Assembly (NCBI RefSeq): GCF_016031615.1
Contig: NZ_JACYXC010000001.1
Span: 2,542,001-2,606,000 of the forward strand
Length of the DNA stretch: 64,000 nucleotides
Source of the DNA: Streptomyces pactum
GTDB taxonomy: Bacteria; Actinomycetota; Actinomycetes; Streptomycetales; Streptomycetaceae
Reading direction: 5' to 3'
Numbering within the stretch: position 1 is the stretch's first letter; the number at the start of each line of letters is the position of its first letter. Made by a program: the position numbers and the translations under genes. Below are positions 1 to 8,381 of this stretch, piece after piece. Under the pieces are notes generated by a model. It worked only from the letters and a program-made list of their open reading frames with translations. It made no database searches and was not told where the DNA came from.

Positions 1-1
1 A

Positions 2-220
2 CTGCCCGGCTACGAGGTGCACCGCCGCCAGCTCACCGTCACCGGCTCCTACAGCCAGGAGCCGGAGGACTGGCGGGCCGCGGCCGAGCTGCTGCGCGGC
101 GGGACCCTCACCCGGTACCTGGAGCCGCTGGTCACCGCCCGCTACCCGCTGGACGACGTGGACCAGGCGCTGGCCCGGACCGCCGGGACGCCCGTCTACC
201 GGGTCGTCGTCACCCCCTGA
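2..220 (+). CDS. Zinc-binding dehydrogenase, C-terminal fragment
   Basis: This is the last 72 codons of a gene that begins before the window, read in frame 2 and ending in TGA. The sequence has the C-terminal pattern of MDR-family alcohol or sugar dehydrogenases: a GSY segment in the last Rossmann strands, then a helix leading to the LEPLVTARYPLDD segment and a final DVDQAL helix that closes the cofactor domain. The catalytic zinc ligands and the GxGxxG motif lie upstream and cannot be seen, so substrate and cofactor are unknown. The downstream oxidoreductase gene is on the same strand 255 bp away. Confidence 0.75.
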   Translation: MPGYEVHRRQLTVTGSYSQEPEDWRAAAELLRGGTLTRYLEPLVTARYPLDDVDQALARTAGTPVYRVVVTP

Positions 221-475
221 GCCGCCCTCCGGGCCTCCCCGAACCGGCCCCGGGCCGCGCCTGAGCCGCCGCCGGACCACACGGCCGGCGCCGAGCCGCC
301 GCGCTCGCCGGCCCCCGGGAGCCCGCCGCGCCTCCCGGCGCTCCGGACCGCGCGGGGCCGCCCGTCCGGGCCGTCGCGCGCCGCACCGCCCCACCCGCCT
401 CGGGGACCGCACCCGGACGGCTCCCGCCGCCGGCCGCACCCCGCATCCGTACCGGACCACCACGAAAGGCCGACC

Positions 476-1276
476 ATGCCCGCACCCCACCCCTCCGGCC
501 TCCGGGTCGGCGTCCAGCTGCACCCCCAGCACACCGACATCGGCCCGCTGCGCGCCGCCTGGCGGGCGGCGGACGCCCTCGGGGTGGACTCGCTGTGGAC
601 CTGGGACCACTTCCTGCCGCACCACGGGGACCCGGCCGGCCGCCACTTCGAGTGCTGGTCGCTGCTGTCCGCGATGGCGGTGGAGACCGAGCACGCGCTG
701 ATCGGTCCGCTGGTCTGCTGCACCGCTTTCCGCAACCCCTCGGTCCTCGCCGACATGGCCCGCACCGTCGATCAGCTCAGCGGCGGCCGGCTGGTGCTCG
801 GGCTGGGCGCGGGCTGGTTCGAGGAGGAGCACCGCGCGTACGGGCTGCCCTTCCCCGGCCCCAAGGAGCGGATGGACAACTTCGCCGTCGCGGTACGGAC
901 CGTGAAGGAACGTCTCTCCACCCTCAACCCCGGCCCGGCCGGGGAGCTGCCGGTGCTCATCGGGGGCGGTGGCCGGCGGCGCACCCTGGAGCTGGTGGCC
1001 CGCGAGGCCGACTGGTGGAACTGGTACGGCTGGGCCTCGGCCGACCCGGTCGCCGAGTTCCGCGAGCTGAACGGGGTGCTGGACGACTGGTGCGCGCGGG
1101 TCGGCCGCGATCCGGGCGAGGTGGCCCGCACGGTGATGATCGACGCCGCCGGGCTGCCGCTGCTGGCGGAGTACGCCGCGGCCGGCGCGGCGCACGTGGT
1201 CCTCTCGCTGCCCGCGCCGTACGACATGGCGCTGGTGGAGGAGCTGATCGAGCGCCGGGACGCGATCCGGGCATGA
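476..1276 (+). CDS. LLM-class flavin/F420-dependent oxidoreductase
   Basis: A 266-residue protein of the luciferase-like monooxygenase fold (TIM barrel). Supporting segments are the N-terminal RVGVQL strand, SLWTWDHF near residue 40, the conserved DQLSGGRLVLGLGAGW segment near residues 100-115, the EEEHRAYGLPF segment typical of actinobacterial F420-dependent members, and PVLIGGGG in the second half. The family moves hydride between reduced F420 or FMN and a substrate in the cytosol; the substrate cannot be read from sequence. The ATG follows an AAAGG ribosome site. The stop overlaps a following ATG (ATGA at 1273), which suggests translational coupling to what lies downstream. Confidence 0.9.
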   Translation: MPAPHPSGLRVGVQLHPQHTDIGPLRAAWRAADALGVDSLWTWDHFLPHHGDPAGRHFECWSLLSAMAVETEHALIGPLVCCTAFRNPSVLADMARTVDQLSGGRLVLGLGAGWFEEEHRAYGLPFPGPKERMDNFAVAVRTVKERLSTLNPGPAGELPVLIGGGGRRRTLELVAREADWWNWYGWASADPVAEFRELNGVLDDWCARVGRDPGEVARTVMIDAAGLPLLAEYAAAGAAHVVLSLPAPYDMALVEELIERRDAIRA

Positions 1277-1494
1277 CCACACACACCGGGACGGACGCCG
1301 GGACGAGGGCCGGAGCGGCGGCGTCCGGGACCAGGGCCGGGACGGCGGCCGGGACGGGCACCGGGGCGTGGGCCGGCGCGGGCGGTGCCACGGCGCCGGC
1401 GGGCCCCCGGGACCGTCCGGGCCCCCGGGACCGGCGGGATCGCCCGGCCCACCGGGCCTGCCGGGGCCCCCGGGCCCACCGGGGCCGTCGATGA
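1273..1494 (+). CDS. Possible coupled small ORF, Thr/Gly/Ala-rich
   Basis: A 73-codon reading frame joined by ATGA overlaps at both ends: its ATG overlaps the stop of the LLM oxidoreductase gene and its TGA overlaps the ATG of the MFS gene. The product is low complexity, rich in Thr, Gly and Ala, then Arg and Pro, and resembles no family I know. Read in the MFS frame the same DNA gives a collagen-like Gly-Pro-Pro run. It could be a real coupling peptide or merely GC-rich spacer without stops. Confidence 0.2.
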   Translation: MTTHTGTDAGTRAGAAASGTRAGTAAGTGTGAWAGAGGATAPAGPRDRPGPRDRRDRPAHRACRGPRAHRGRR

Positions 1495-2744
1495 GCCGCC
1501 CCGAGGGGCCGGCGGCGGCCCAGGAGCCGATGGGCCGACCCTTCACCGTGCTGATGGCCTGCCTGCTGCTGTCCAGCCTCGGCAACGGCCTGTGCTTCCC
1601 GTTCACCGCCATCTACCTCAGCGAACTGCTGGGGCTGGGCCCCGGCGCCGCCGGCGGCTACTTCGTCGCGATGGCCGCCGCCAGCTTCACCGCCGCGCTG
1701 CTCGGCGGGCCGCTGGCGGACCGCGGCGGACCGCACCGGGTGGGGGCCGCGGGCGCCGCGGCGCTCGCCGCCGGGTACGGACTGCTCGCCCCGGCCTCCT
1801 CCCTGGTGCCGGTGCTGCTCTCCGGCGCCTGCGTCGGCGCCGGGTTCGGGCTGTTCTACGCGGCGATCGTCGGGGTGGTGGACGGCGCGGTGCCGGAGAG
1901 CCGGCGGCGCACCGCGTTCACCGTGCGGCACGTGGTGAACAACGTCGGCATCGGCGCCGGCTCGGTGATCGCCGGGCTGGTGCTGCACGGCGCCGGCACC
2001 CCGGTCACCGCCCTGCGCTGGCTGTACGTGGCGAACGCGGCGGCGGCCCTGCCGCTGCTGGCGGTGATCCTGTCCATGCGCCCGCGCGGCGAGGCGGCGG
2101 CGCGGGAGGCGGTGGTGGACGGCACGGCCGGGCCCGGGTACCGCGCCCTGCTGCGGTCCCGGCCGATGGCCCTGCTGATCTGCGCCCAGGCGCTCTTCGC
2201 GGTGGTCGGCTTCACCCAGATCGAGGCCACCGTGCCGCTGCTGATGCACGACCGGATGGCGGTCACCCTGGGCTGGGTGAGCGTGGTGACGGCCGTCAAC
2301 TCCTTCGCCCTGGTGGTCCTCCAGCCCCCGGCGCGGCGCTGGTTCGAGCGGCTGCCGGAGACGGTGAGCCTGGCCGCCGGCCCGGTGCTGTGGGCGGTGG
2401 CCTTCGGCTGCGGACTGCTCGCCGTGGTGCTGGACGGCACCGGCGGGCCGGTGCTCCGGTACGCGCTGCTGATCTGCTTCGCGGTGGTCTTCGCGGCGGG
2501 CGAGCTGACGTACTCCTCCGCCTTCTACCCGCTGCTGCTGAGCTGGTCCGGCGAGGCGTCGGTGGGCCGGGCGAGCGCGCTGGCCTCGCTCGCCTGGAAC
2601 CTGGGCACCGCCACCGGCCCGCCGCTGGGGCTGCTGCTGGTGACCCACGTCCCGGCGGCGGGAAGCTGGGCGGCGCTGGCGGCCGGGGCCGGCGTGGCCT
2701 TCGCGGTGGCCGCCGCGGCCCACCGCGCGGCCCCGCGCGCCTGA
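1491..2744 (+). CDS. MFS transporter
   Basis: A 417-residue, 12-helix major facilitator protein in the cytoplasmic membrane. Helix 1 is near residues 17-37 and is followed by NGLCFPF and the loop 2-3 motif GGPLADRGGPHR, a form of the MFS A motif GxLaDrxGrr. A central cytoplasmic loop of about 25 residues separates two six-helix halves. It is probably a drug or metabolite exporter, but no substrate can be assigned. I start at the ATG overlapping the preceding TGA; an in-frame ATG at 1368 would add 41 residues of Gly-Pro-Pro repeat and is unlikely. It probably forms an operon with the LLM oxidoreductase. Confidence 0.85.
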   Translation: MSRPEGPAAAQEPMGRPFTVLMACLLLSSLGNGLCFPFTAIYLSELLGLGPGAAGGYFVAMAAASFTAALLGGPLADRGGPHRVGAAGAAALAAGYGLLAPASSLVPVLLSGACVGAGFGLFYAAIVGVVDGAVPESRRRTAFTVRHVVNNVGIGAGSVIAGLVLHGAGTPVTALRWLYVANAAAALPLLAVILSMRPRGEAAAREAVVDGTAGPGYRALLRSRPMALLICAQALFAVVGFTQIEATVPLLMHDRMAVTLGWVSVVTAVNSFALVVLQPPARRWFERLPETVSLAAGPVLWAVAFGCGLLAVVLDGTGGPVLRYALLICFAVVFAAGELTYSSAFYPLLLSWSGEASVGRASALASLAWNLGTATGPPLGLLLVTHVPAAGSWAALAAGAGVAFAVAAAAHRAAPRA

Positions 2745-3083
2745 CCCGGCCCGGGCGCCGCGGCCCGGGCCGGGGCGTCGCGGCGCGGGCGGCCCGTAGG
2801 GGTCCCGGGCCGCCGGGGCGGGGTACGCGCCCGTACGGGGTCCCGGGCGATTCCCCCTTACGGGAACCCGGTGGGCGCCGCCCCGGCCCGGCCACCGGCC
2901 GGCACCCGGGCGGATCGCACCCACCCGGGCCGGCGCCCCCGGCCCGGCGCCCCCGGGGACGGCACCCACCCGGCCGGCGCCCGCCGGGGTGCGCACGGCA
3001 CGGAACCGCGCACCCGGTCGGCGGGCGCCGGGGAAGGCCGGGAGGAGCCGGGGAGGACCGGAGACCGGGGCGGCCGGCCGGGG
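2745..3083. other. Convergent intergenic region, no gene seen
   Basis: About 340 bp between the MFS gene and a convergent ABC binding-protein gene. The DNA is rich in short self-complementary GC blocks, including two copies of GGGTCCCGGGC (about 2800 and 2850), which could form terminator-like stems for both genes. I see no supported reading frame. Confidence 0.5.
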
Positions 3084-4136
3084 TCAGGACTTGGGCAGGT
3101 AGTCCGCGTCGTACGCCTGCTCGGCCTGGATCTCCTTGTCCAGCAGCCCCTGGTCGTACATGAACTCGGCCATCCGGGCCCACACCTGCGGGTCGATCTG
3201 GCCCAGCTCGCCGCGGTCGTTGCGCATCAGCGGCTCGGTGGCGCGCAGCACGGCGAGCGCGTTCCGCTTCTTCTTGCCGTCGTCCAGGCCGGGGATGTAC
3301 TTCTTGCTGATCTCGACCGCCTCCTCGGGGTGGTCGAGGGTGTACTGCATCCCGCGCAGCGAGGCGTCGACGAACTTGCGGATGTCGTCGCCGCGCTTGT
3401 CCAGGGTGCTCTGCTTGGCCCCGAGCGAGGGCCCGACCAGCGACTGGCCGCCGCCCTCGTCGGAGAGGGTGATGGCGCGGACCGGGGTGCCCGACTCGTC
3501 GAAGCTCACCGCGTCGTTGTTGATGTAGCCCATGACGCCGTCGGTCTTGTTGCCCTTGAGGGCCGCCTGCTGGGTGAAGCCGATGTACTTCACCTTGGCG
3601 TCCTTCTCCGACAGCCCGGCCTCCTTGAGCAGGGCGAGCAGGCCGAAGTACGTCTCGCCGAAGGGCCCGGGGGTGCCGATGGTGCGGCCCTTGAGGTCCT
3701 GGGGCTTGCGGATGTCGGAGTCCTCGGGGACCAGCAGCGCCACCGGGTACTTGTGGTAGACGGTGGCGATGTCCACGATCGGCAGGTTCTTGGAGCGGGC
3801 CTGGAGCATCTCGTCGCCACCCGCGTAGACCACGTCCTCGCGGCCCTGCTTCAGTGCGCCGAAGAGGTCCTCGGCCGCACCGTGGTGGCGCAGGCTCACC
3901 TTCACCCCGGCGCTCTTGTAGAACCCCTTCTCCACCGCCACGTAGAACGGGGCGAACTGGATGTTGGGGGTGTACGTGAGCCCGACGGTGATCGGGTCGC
4001 CGTTCTTGCCCTCGGACTTCCCCGGCTCGTCGGCGCAGGAGGTCAGGGCGGTGACCGCCACGACCGACAGCAGGACGGCCCCGATCGCGTGGCGTCTGCG
4101 CACCGGACGGCGGCCGGTTCCGGGTGTGGAACGCAC
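3084..4136 (-). CDS. ABC transporter substrate-binding lipoprotein (NMT1/THI5-like)
   Basis: A 350-residue exported lipoprotein. After an Arg-rich n-region there is a hydrophobic core and a lipobox ending LTSC, then a charged linker. The mature part has the NMT1/THI5 solute-binding pattern: the GLTYTPNIQFAPFYVA segment, VEKGFYK, the GTPGPFGETYFG loop and LKGRTIG. This family binds thiamine precursors (HMP), nitrate, taurine or similar ligands; the ligand here is uncertain. The GTG start sits 3 bp after GAGGAG. It lies 35 bp downstream of its permease gene in one transcript. No ATPase gene is adjacent, so the energising subunit must be encoded elsewhere or shared. Confidence 0.88.
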   Translation of the reverse strand: MRSTPGTGRRPVRRRHAIGAVLLSVVAVTALTSCADEPGKSEGKNGDPITVGLTYTPNIQFAPFYVAVEKGFYKSAGVKVSLRHHGAAEDLFGALKQGREDVVYAGGDEMLQARSKNLPIVDIATVYHKYPVALLVPEDSDIRKPQDLKGRTIGTPGPFGETYFGLLALLKEAGLSEKDAKVKYIGFTQQAALKGNKTDGVMGYINNDAVSFDESGTPVRAITLSDEGGGQSLVGPSLGAKQSTLDKRGDDIRKFVDASLRGMQYTLDHPEEAVEISKKYIPGLDDGKKKRNALAVLRATEPLMRNDRGELGQIDPQVWARMAEFMYDQGLLDKEIQAEQAYDADYLPKS

Positions 4137-4171
4137 GTACTTCTCCTCAAGTAATGGAAGGCGGTGGAGGC

Positions 4172-5104
4172 TCAGCGCTGGACACACCGCTCGATCAGAC
4201 GGATCGCGCCGTACAGACCGACGGCGAGTACGGAGAGCATGAGGATCGTGCTGAACAGGCCGACGGTGTCGGCCTCCTGGCGCTGCACGGTGAGCAGCTG
4301 GCCCAGCCCCTCGCCGCCCATGGCGAACTCGCCGACCACGGCGCCGGTCATGGAGAGCGTGAGGCCGTTGCGGACCCCGGTCAGGATGCTGGGCAGGGCC
4401 AGCGGGATCTCGATGTACCAGAGCATCCCCCACCCGCCGACCCCGTCCACCCGGGCGGCACCCATCACGTCCGGGTCCACGCCACGCAGTCCGAGCACGG
4501 TGTTGACCAGGATGGGGAAGAAGACCAGCAGGGCGCAGAGGACCGCGATGGGCAGCAGGCCGTACCCCAGCCAGAGGGCGAGCAGCGGGGCGAGCGCCAC
4601 CGCCGGGATCGCCTGGGTGGCGGCGATGTACGGCTGGAGCGCGGCAGCGGCGATCCGGTTGCGGGCGATCAGGTAGCCCAGCGGCAGCGCCACCCCGATC
4701 CCCAGGGCGCCGCCGGCCAGCGCCTCCCACACCGTCTCGCGGGTGTACTCCAGCAGCGGGCCGTGCACCACATCGTCGGTGAAGCGCTCGGCCAGGTCCC
4801 ACGGCGTGGGCAGGAAGTAGGTGGAGACGGCGCCGGTGCGGGTGGCCAGGTCCCAGACGATGAGCAGCACCACCCCCAGGAGCAGCGGCGGCAGCGCCCC
4901 GCGGCTCAGGGCCGCGCCCGGCCGGCCGCCGGGCGCGGCAGGGCCGTGCCCCCGGCGGGTGTGTGCGGATCCGTCACCGGTCTTCCGGTGCCCGGCCTGC
5001 CCGGCCGGCAGCGGGTCCGCCCCGCCGTACGGCGGAGGTACCGCCACCGGGCCGTCATCGTGCGGCACCACAGCGATGCCGCCCCTTCTGCGCCTCTGCG
5101 CCAT
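4172..5104 (-). CDS. ABC transporter permease (SsuC/ThiX type)
   Basis: A 310-residue integral membrane subunit. About 70 residues of Arg/Pro/Gly-rich cytoplasmic N-terminus precede six predicted helices. The EAA loop (GAARVDGVGGWGMLWYIEIP) is near residues 215-235 and is the ATPase contact typical of BPD permeases. It partners with the NMT1-like lipoprotein directly downstream. The chosen ATG at 5104 follows GGGAG; an in-frame ATG at 5155 lacks a good ribosome site. A promoter-like pair lies just upstream. No thiamine pyrophosphate riboswitch is visible in the leader, so a thiamine-precursor role is not supported by regulation. Confidence 0.88.
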   Translation of the reverse strand: MAQRRRRGGIAVVPHDDGPVAVPPPYGGADPLPAGQAGHRKTGDGSAHTRRGHGPAAPGGRPGAALSRGALPPLLLGVVLLIVWDLATRTGAVSTYFLPTPWDLAERFTDDVVHGPLLEYTRETVWEALAGGALGIGVALPLGYLIARNRIAAAALQPYIAATQAIPAVALAPLLALWLGYGLLPIAVLCALLVFFPILVNTVLGLRGVDPDVMGAARVDGVGGWGMLWYIEIPLALPSILTGVRNGLTLSMTGAVVGEFAMGGEGLGQLLTVQRQEADTVGLFSTILMLSVLAVGLYGAIRLIERCVQR

Positions 5105-5162
5105 CTCCCAAGATCCCTTGCAGTACCGGCTGCTGCCAGGTCTCCGGCAGGCCATGCGCGCA

Positions 5163-5192
5163 AACCTATCGCCCGTATGCTCCGGTACACAA
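5163..5192 (-). promoter_or_regulatory. Candidate sigma-HrdB type promoter for the ABC operon
   Basis: Read on the minus strand: TTGTGT (5187-5192), an 18-bp spacer, then TAGGTT (5163-5168). The leader to the permease ATG would be about 50 nt. The stretch around it is notably less GC-rich than its neighbours. This is a sequence-pattern call only. Confidence 0.4.
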
Positions 5193-5439
5193 TGTGATCA
5201 CGTGAGCCTTATTGAGTTGCGATGATGACCGTTTGCGACCGTTTTACCGGGTCTTTCCGTTGATCGACAGACCGTTCCGCCCGATTGCGGGATGTTCCGT
5301 CCCTTACGGCCCCGGGGTGCCGCGGTGCCGTCCGGAGGCACCTCGGCGCCGCGATCCGGACACCGGCTCGCGGTTGCCGGCCCAAGTCCCGCCCCGGGGG
5401 CGCCGGTTCGGGACACGGCGCGCCCGGGCCGGAGCCCGG

Positions 5440-5802
5440 TCAGGTGGCCGGGGACCGGCGGGACTTCCAGGAGCGCGGCGGACAGCCGTCGGCGGGCGCC
5501 GGACGCCAGCGCGGGGTGGCGGTGGTGCCGCCGCCGTCGGCGGGTGCCGCGCGGCGGGCCAGGGCGAGCAGCACCGCCGTGGCGGCGGCCAGCTCGTCCG
5601 GGCTCGGGTTGCCGCGGATGACCTTGAGCAGGGACGGGCCCAGCGGACCGTCGATGTCCGGGGCGCCGGCGGCCTGGCCGGCCGCGGGCGCCGCCGGGGC
5701 GCCGGGCGCGGGCCGGTCCCGCTCCGCCCCGCCGGGCGCGGTGGCGGCGGGCGCCGTCCGGTCGGGCGCGGGGGCACCGGCTCCGGTGCGGCCGGCGCTC
5801 AT
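5440..5802 (-). CDS. Acyl-CoA carboxylase epsilon subunit
   Basis: A 120-residue small subunit. The first 55 residues are Pro/Ala/Gly-rich, followed by the core LKVIRGNPSPDELAAATAVL, which is the signature of the actinobacterial AccE/PccE family (strand, NPSPEE turn, helix). The tail WRPAPADGCPPRSWKSRR matches the usual C-terminal W...W pattern. Epsilon stabilises the alpha-beta carboxylase complex. Its ATG overlaps the stop of the beta-subunit gene (ATGA), so the two are translationally coupled. Confidence 0.85.
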   Translation of the reverse strand: MSAGRTGAGAPAPDRTAPAATAPGGAERDRPAPGAPAAPAAGQAAGAPDIDGPLGPSLLKVIRGNPSPDELAAATAVLLALARRAAPADGGGTTATPRWRPAPADGCPPRSWKSRRSPAT

Positions 5803-7361
5803 GCCGGCTGGTTCCCGTGCTTGCGGACCGGCAGGTCGGCGTGTTTGTCGCGGAGCATCGCCAGCGAGCGGATGAGGATGCCGCGCGTCTCGGCGGGGTC
5901 GATGACGTCGTCCACCAGCCCGCGCTCCGCCGCGTAGTACGGGTGCATCAGCTCGGCGGTGTACTCCTTGACCAGCTGGCTGCGGGTGGTGTCCGGGTCG
6001 TCGGAGGCCGCGATCTGACGGCGGAAGACCACGTTGGCCGCGCCCTCCGCGCCCATCACCGCGATCTCGTTGGTGGGCCAGGCGAAGGCGAGGTCGGTGC
6101 CGATGGAGCGGGAGTCCATCACGATGTACGCGCCGCCGTACGCCTTCCGCAGCACCACCGAGATCCGCGGCACGGTGGCGTTGCAGTACGCGTAGAGCAG
6201 CTTCGCGCCGTGCCGGATGATGCCGCCGTGCTCCTGGTCCACGCCGGGCAGGAAGCCGGGCACGTCCACCAGGGTCACCAGCGGGATGTTGAAGGCGTCG
6301 CAGAACTGCACGAACCGCGCGGCCTTCTCCGAGGAGTGGATGTCCAGCACCCCGGCGAGCGACTGCGGCTGGTTGGCGACGATGCCCACCACCTGGCCGT
6401 CCAGCCGGGCGAGCGTGCACAGCACGCTGGGGGCCCAGCGCTGGTGCACCTCCATGTGCTCGCCGTCGTCCACGATCTCCTCGATGACGTCCCGCATGTC
6501 GTAGGGGCGGTTGCCGTCCACCGGGACCAGGTCCAGCAGTGCCTCGCAGCGCCGGTCGGCCGGGTCGTCACCGCGTACGGCGGGCGCCGCCTCGCGGTTG
6601 TTCTGCGGCAGCAGGGAGAGCAGGTAGCGCACCTCCTCCAGGCAGGTCTCCTCGTCGTCGTACGCGAAGTGGCACACCCCGGAGGTCTCGGCGTGCACAT
6701 CGGCGCCGCCCAGTCCGTTCTGGGAGACCTTCTCGCCGGTGACGGCCTGGACCACGTCCGGGCCGGTGATGAACATCTGCGAGGTCTCGCGGACCATGAA
6801 GACGAAGTCGGTGAGGGCCGGGGAGTAGGCGGCGCCGCCGGCGCAGGGGCCCAGCATCACGCTTATCTGCGGGATCACCCCGGAGGCCCGGGTGTTCCGC
6901 TCGAAGATGCCGCCGTAGCCGGCGAGCGCGGAGACGCCCTCCTGGATGCGGGCGCCGGCACCGTCGTTGAGCGACACCAGCGGGGCCCCGGCGGCCAGCG
7001 CCATGTCCATGATCTTGTGGATCTTCTGCGCGTGGGCCTCGCCCAGCGCGCCGCCAAAGATCCGGAAGTCGTGGGCGAAGGCGAAGACGGTGCGGCCGTG
7101 CACGGTCCCCCAGCCGGTGACCACCCCGTCGGTGTACGGCTTGCGCTGCTCCAGCCCGAACCCGGTGGCCCGGTGCCGTCGCAGCGGCTCCACCTCGGTG
7201 AAGGACCCCTCGTCGAACAGCAGGTCCAGCCTCTCCCGCACCGTCCGTTTGCCCTTGGCGTGCTGCGCCCCGGTGGCGCGTGCGTCACCCTCCCGGACCT
7301 CTTCCCGCAGCCGGTGCAGCTCGGAAACGCGGTCGTGCATGGTGGCGTTGCTCTGCGGCAT
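5799..7361 (-). CDS. Acyl-CoA carboxylase beta subunit (carboxyltransferase)
   Basis: A 520-residue carboxyltransferase that moves CO2 from carboxybiotin to an acyl-CoA (propionyl- or acetyl-CoA). Visible motifs are RERLDLLFDEGSFTEVE near residue 40, the oxyanion-hole glycines of the N domain (GPCAGGAAYSPAL) and those of the C domain (KAYGGAYIVMDS), and FLPGVDQEHGGIIRHGAKLLYAY. Length and motifs match PccB/AccD of actinomycetes. Which acyl-CoA is preferred cannot be decided from sequence. The ATG at 7361 follows GGGGGATG; an upstream in-frame ATG at 7391 is possible. The biotinylated alpha subunit is not in the window. Confidence 0.95.
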   Translation of the reverse strand: MPQSNATMHDRVSELHRLREEVREGDARATGAQHAKGKRTVRERLDLLFDEGSFTEVEPLRRHRATGFGLEQRKPYTDGVVTGWGTVHGRTVFAFAHDFRIFGGALGEAHAQKIHKIMDMALAAGAPLVSLNDGAGARIQEGVSALAGYGGIFERNTRASGVIPQISVMLGPCAGGAAYSPALTDFVFMVRETSQMFITGPDVVQAVTGEKVSQNGLGGADVHAETSGVCHFAYDDEETCLEEVRYLLSLLPQNNREAAPAVRGDDPADRRCEALLDLVPVDGNRPYDMRDVIEEIVDDGEHMEVHQRWAPSVLCTLARLDGQVVGIVANQPQSLAGVLDIHSSEKAARFVQFCDAFNIPLVTLVDVPGFLPGVDQEHGGIIRHGAKLLYAYCNATVPRISVVLRKAYGGAYIVMDSRSIGTDLAFAWPTNEIAVMGAEGAANVVFRRQIAASDDPDTTRSQLVKEYTAELMHPYYAAERGLVDDVIDPAETRGILIRSLAMLRDKHADLPVRKHGNQPA

Positions 7362-7581
7362 TGACCCATCCCCCAAGTACGTGTTCGGCACCGGGCGCTG
7401 CCTGCGCCTCGTTCAGCGTACGAACGGGATATCCGCGGCCGGGGCACGGGAGACGATGATGTCCGCAAGAGGCCAAGTTCCCTATCCCGCCCGGCATTTG
7501 CGTGTCAGGAATTCGATTGGCCGGCCGGCGGCCTCGGGTGCGCCGTTTTCCCCAATTCCCGCACCGGCCGGGAACGCCGTC

Positions 7582-8343
7582 TCAGCGGTCCCGCAGGATG
7601 CCCAGTTCGGTGGCGCGCACCCCGGCCTGGAAGCGGGAGCTGGCGCCCAGCAGTTCCAGGATGTGGGTGACGTAACGGCGGTAGGTGCGCACCGAAACCG
7701 ACAGCTCGCGGGCGGCGGCCTCGTCGGTCACCCCGTCCCGCAGCCGCTCCAGCACCCGGCGCACCATGTCCGCCCGCGCCCGGTTGCCGAAGTCGAACGG
7801 CCCGGCCACCGGGGTGGCACCGCCCCAGACGCTGCCGAACAGGGAGTGCAGCGTCCGGGCCACCGCCGGGTCCCGGACCAGCGAGGTCTGCCGGCCGGCG
7901 GGCGACTCGGCGCAGATCAGCGCGGTGGCGGAGTCGGCGATCACCAGGGCGGGCAGCGCCACCTTCGCGGTCCGCACCTCGCCGCGGGTCTCCCAGCCGG
8001 GCGGCGGCTGGGCGCACAGCGCGCGCACCGCCACCGCCGGGGCGGCCAGGTCCAGCAGTCCGGCCAGGGCGGTGTGCACCGGCGACGTCCGGCCGCCGGC
8101 GCACGGCAGCACCAGCTCCAGGTTGTACCGGGCCCGGACGGCGAGCCGCTCGGCCGCCTCGCGCAGCCCCGCGTCGTCCACCCCGACCTCGGTCACCAGC
8201 CGGTTGCGGCTCCGGCGCGCCCGGTGCTCGGCGACGGTGGACTCGATGAGTTCGCGGACCGCGCGCAGCGTCTGGTCGAGGGGGTCGCCGCCGTCCCCGC
8301 CGCCGGCCGCCCCGTCCTCCCCGGGCCGCGTACGGTCGGTCAT
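7582..8343 (-). CDS. LuxR-type HTH transcriptional regulator (copy 2 of tandem pair)
   Basis: A 253-residue DNA-binding protein. The C-terminal third holds a LuxR/GerE-like HTH: AAARELSVSVRTYRRYVTHI followed by LGASSRFQAGVRA, with RTYRRY in place of the usual RTVEAH. The N-terminal part has an alpha-helical sensor-like region without a recognisable receiver Asp or an ATP-binding domain. It is a paralogue of the neighbouring gene 38 bp upstream with the same layout, so this looks like a tandem duplication and a likely single transcript. The target is unknown; regulators of this shape often sit beside peptide or natural-product genes, but none is evident here. Confidence 0.85.
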   Translation of the reverse strand: MTDRTRPGEDGAAGGGDGGDPLDQTLRAVRELIESTVAEHRARRSRNRLVTEVGVDDAGLREAAERLAVRARYNLELVLPCAGGRTSPVHTALAGLLDLAAPAVAVRALCAQPPPGWETRGEVRTAKVALPALVIADSATALICAESPAGRQTSLVRDPAVARTLHSLFGSVWGGATPVAGPFDFGNRARADMVRRVLERLRDGVTDEAAARELSVSVRTYRRYVTHILELLGASSRFQAGVRATELGILRDR

Positions 8344-8381
8344 GCTCCCGCCTCCCGACGGCAGTGAGGTGTCCGGCACGG

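Noticed and set aside
5104..5300. TPP riboswitch before the NMT1-like transporter
   Set aside because: No CTGAGA or CCTGAT...GCG segments are present in the leader.
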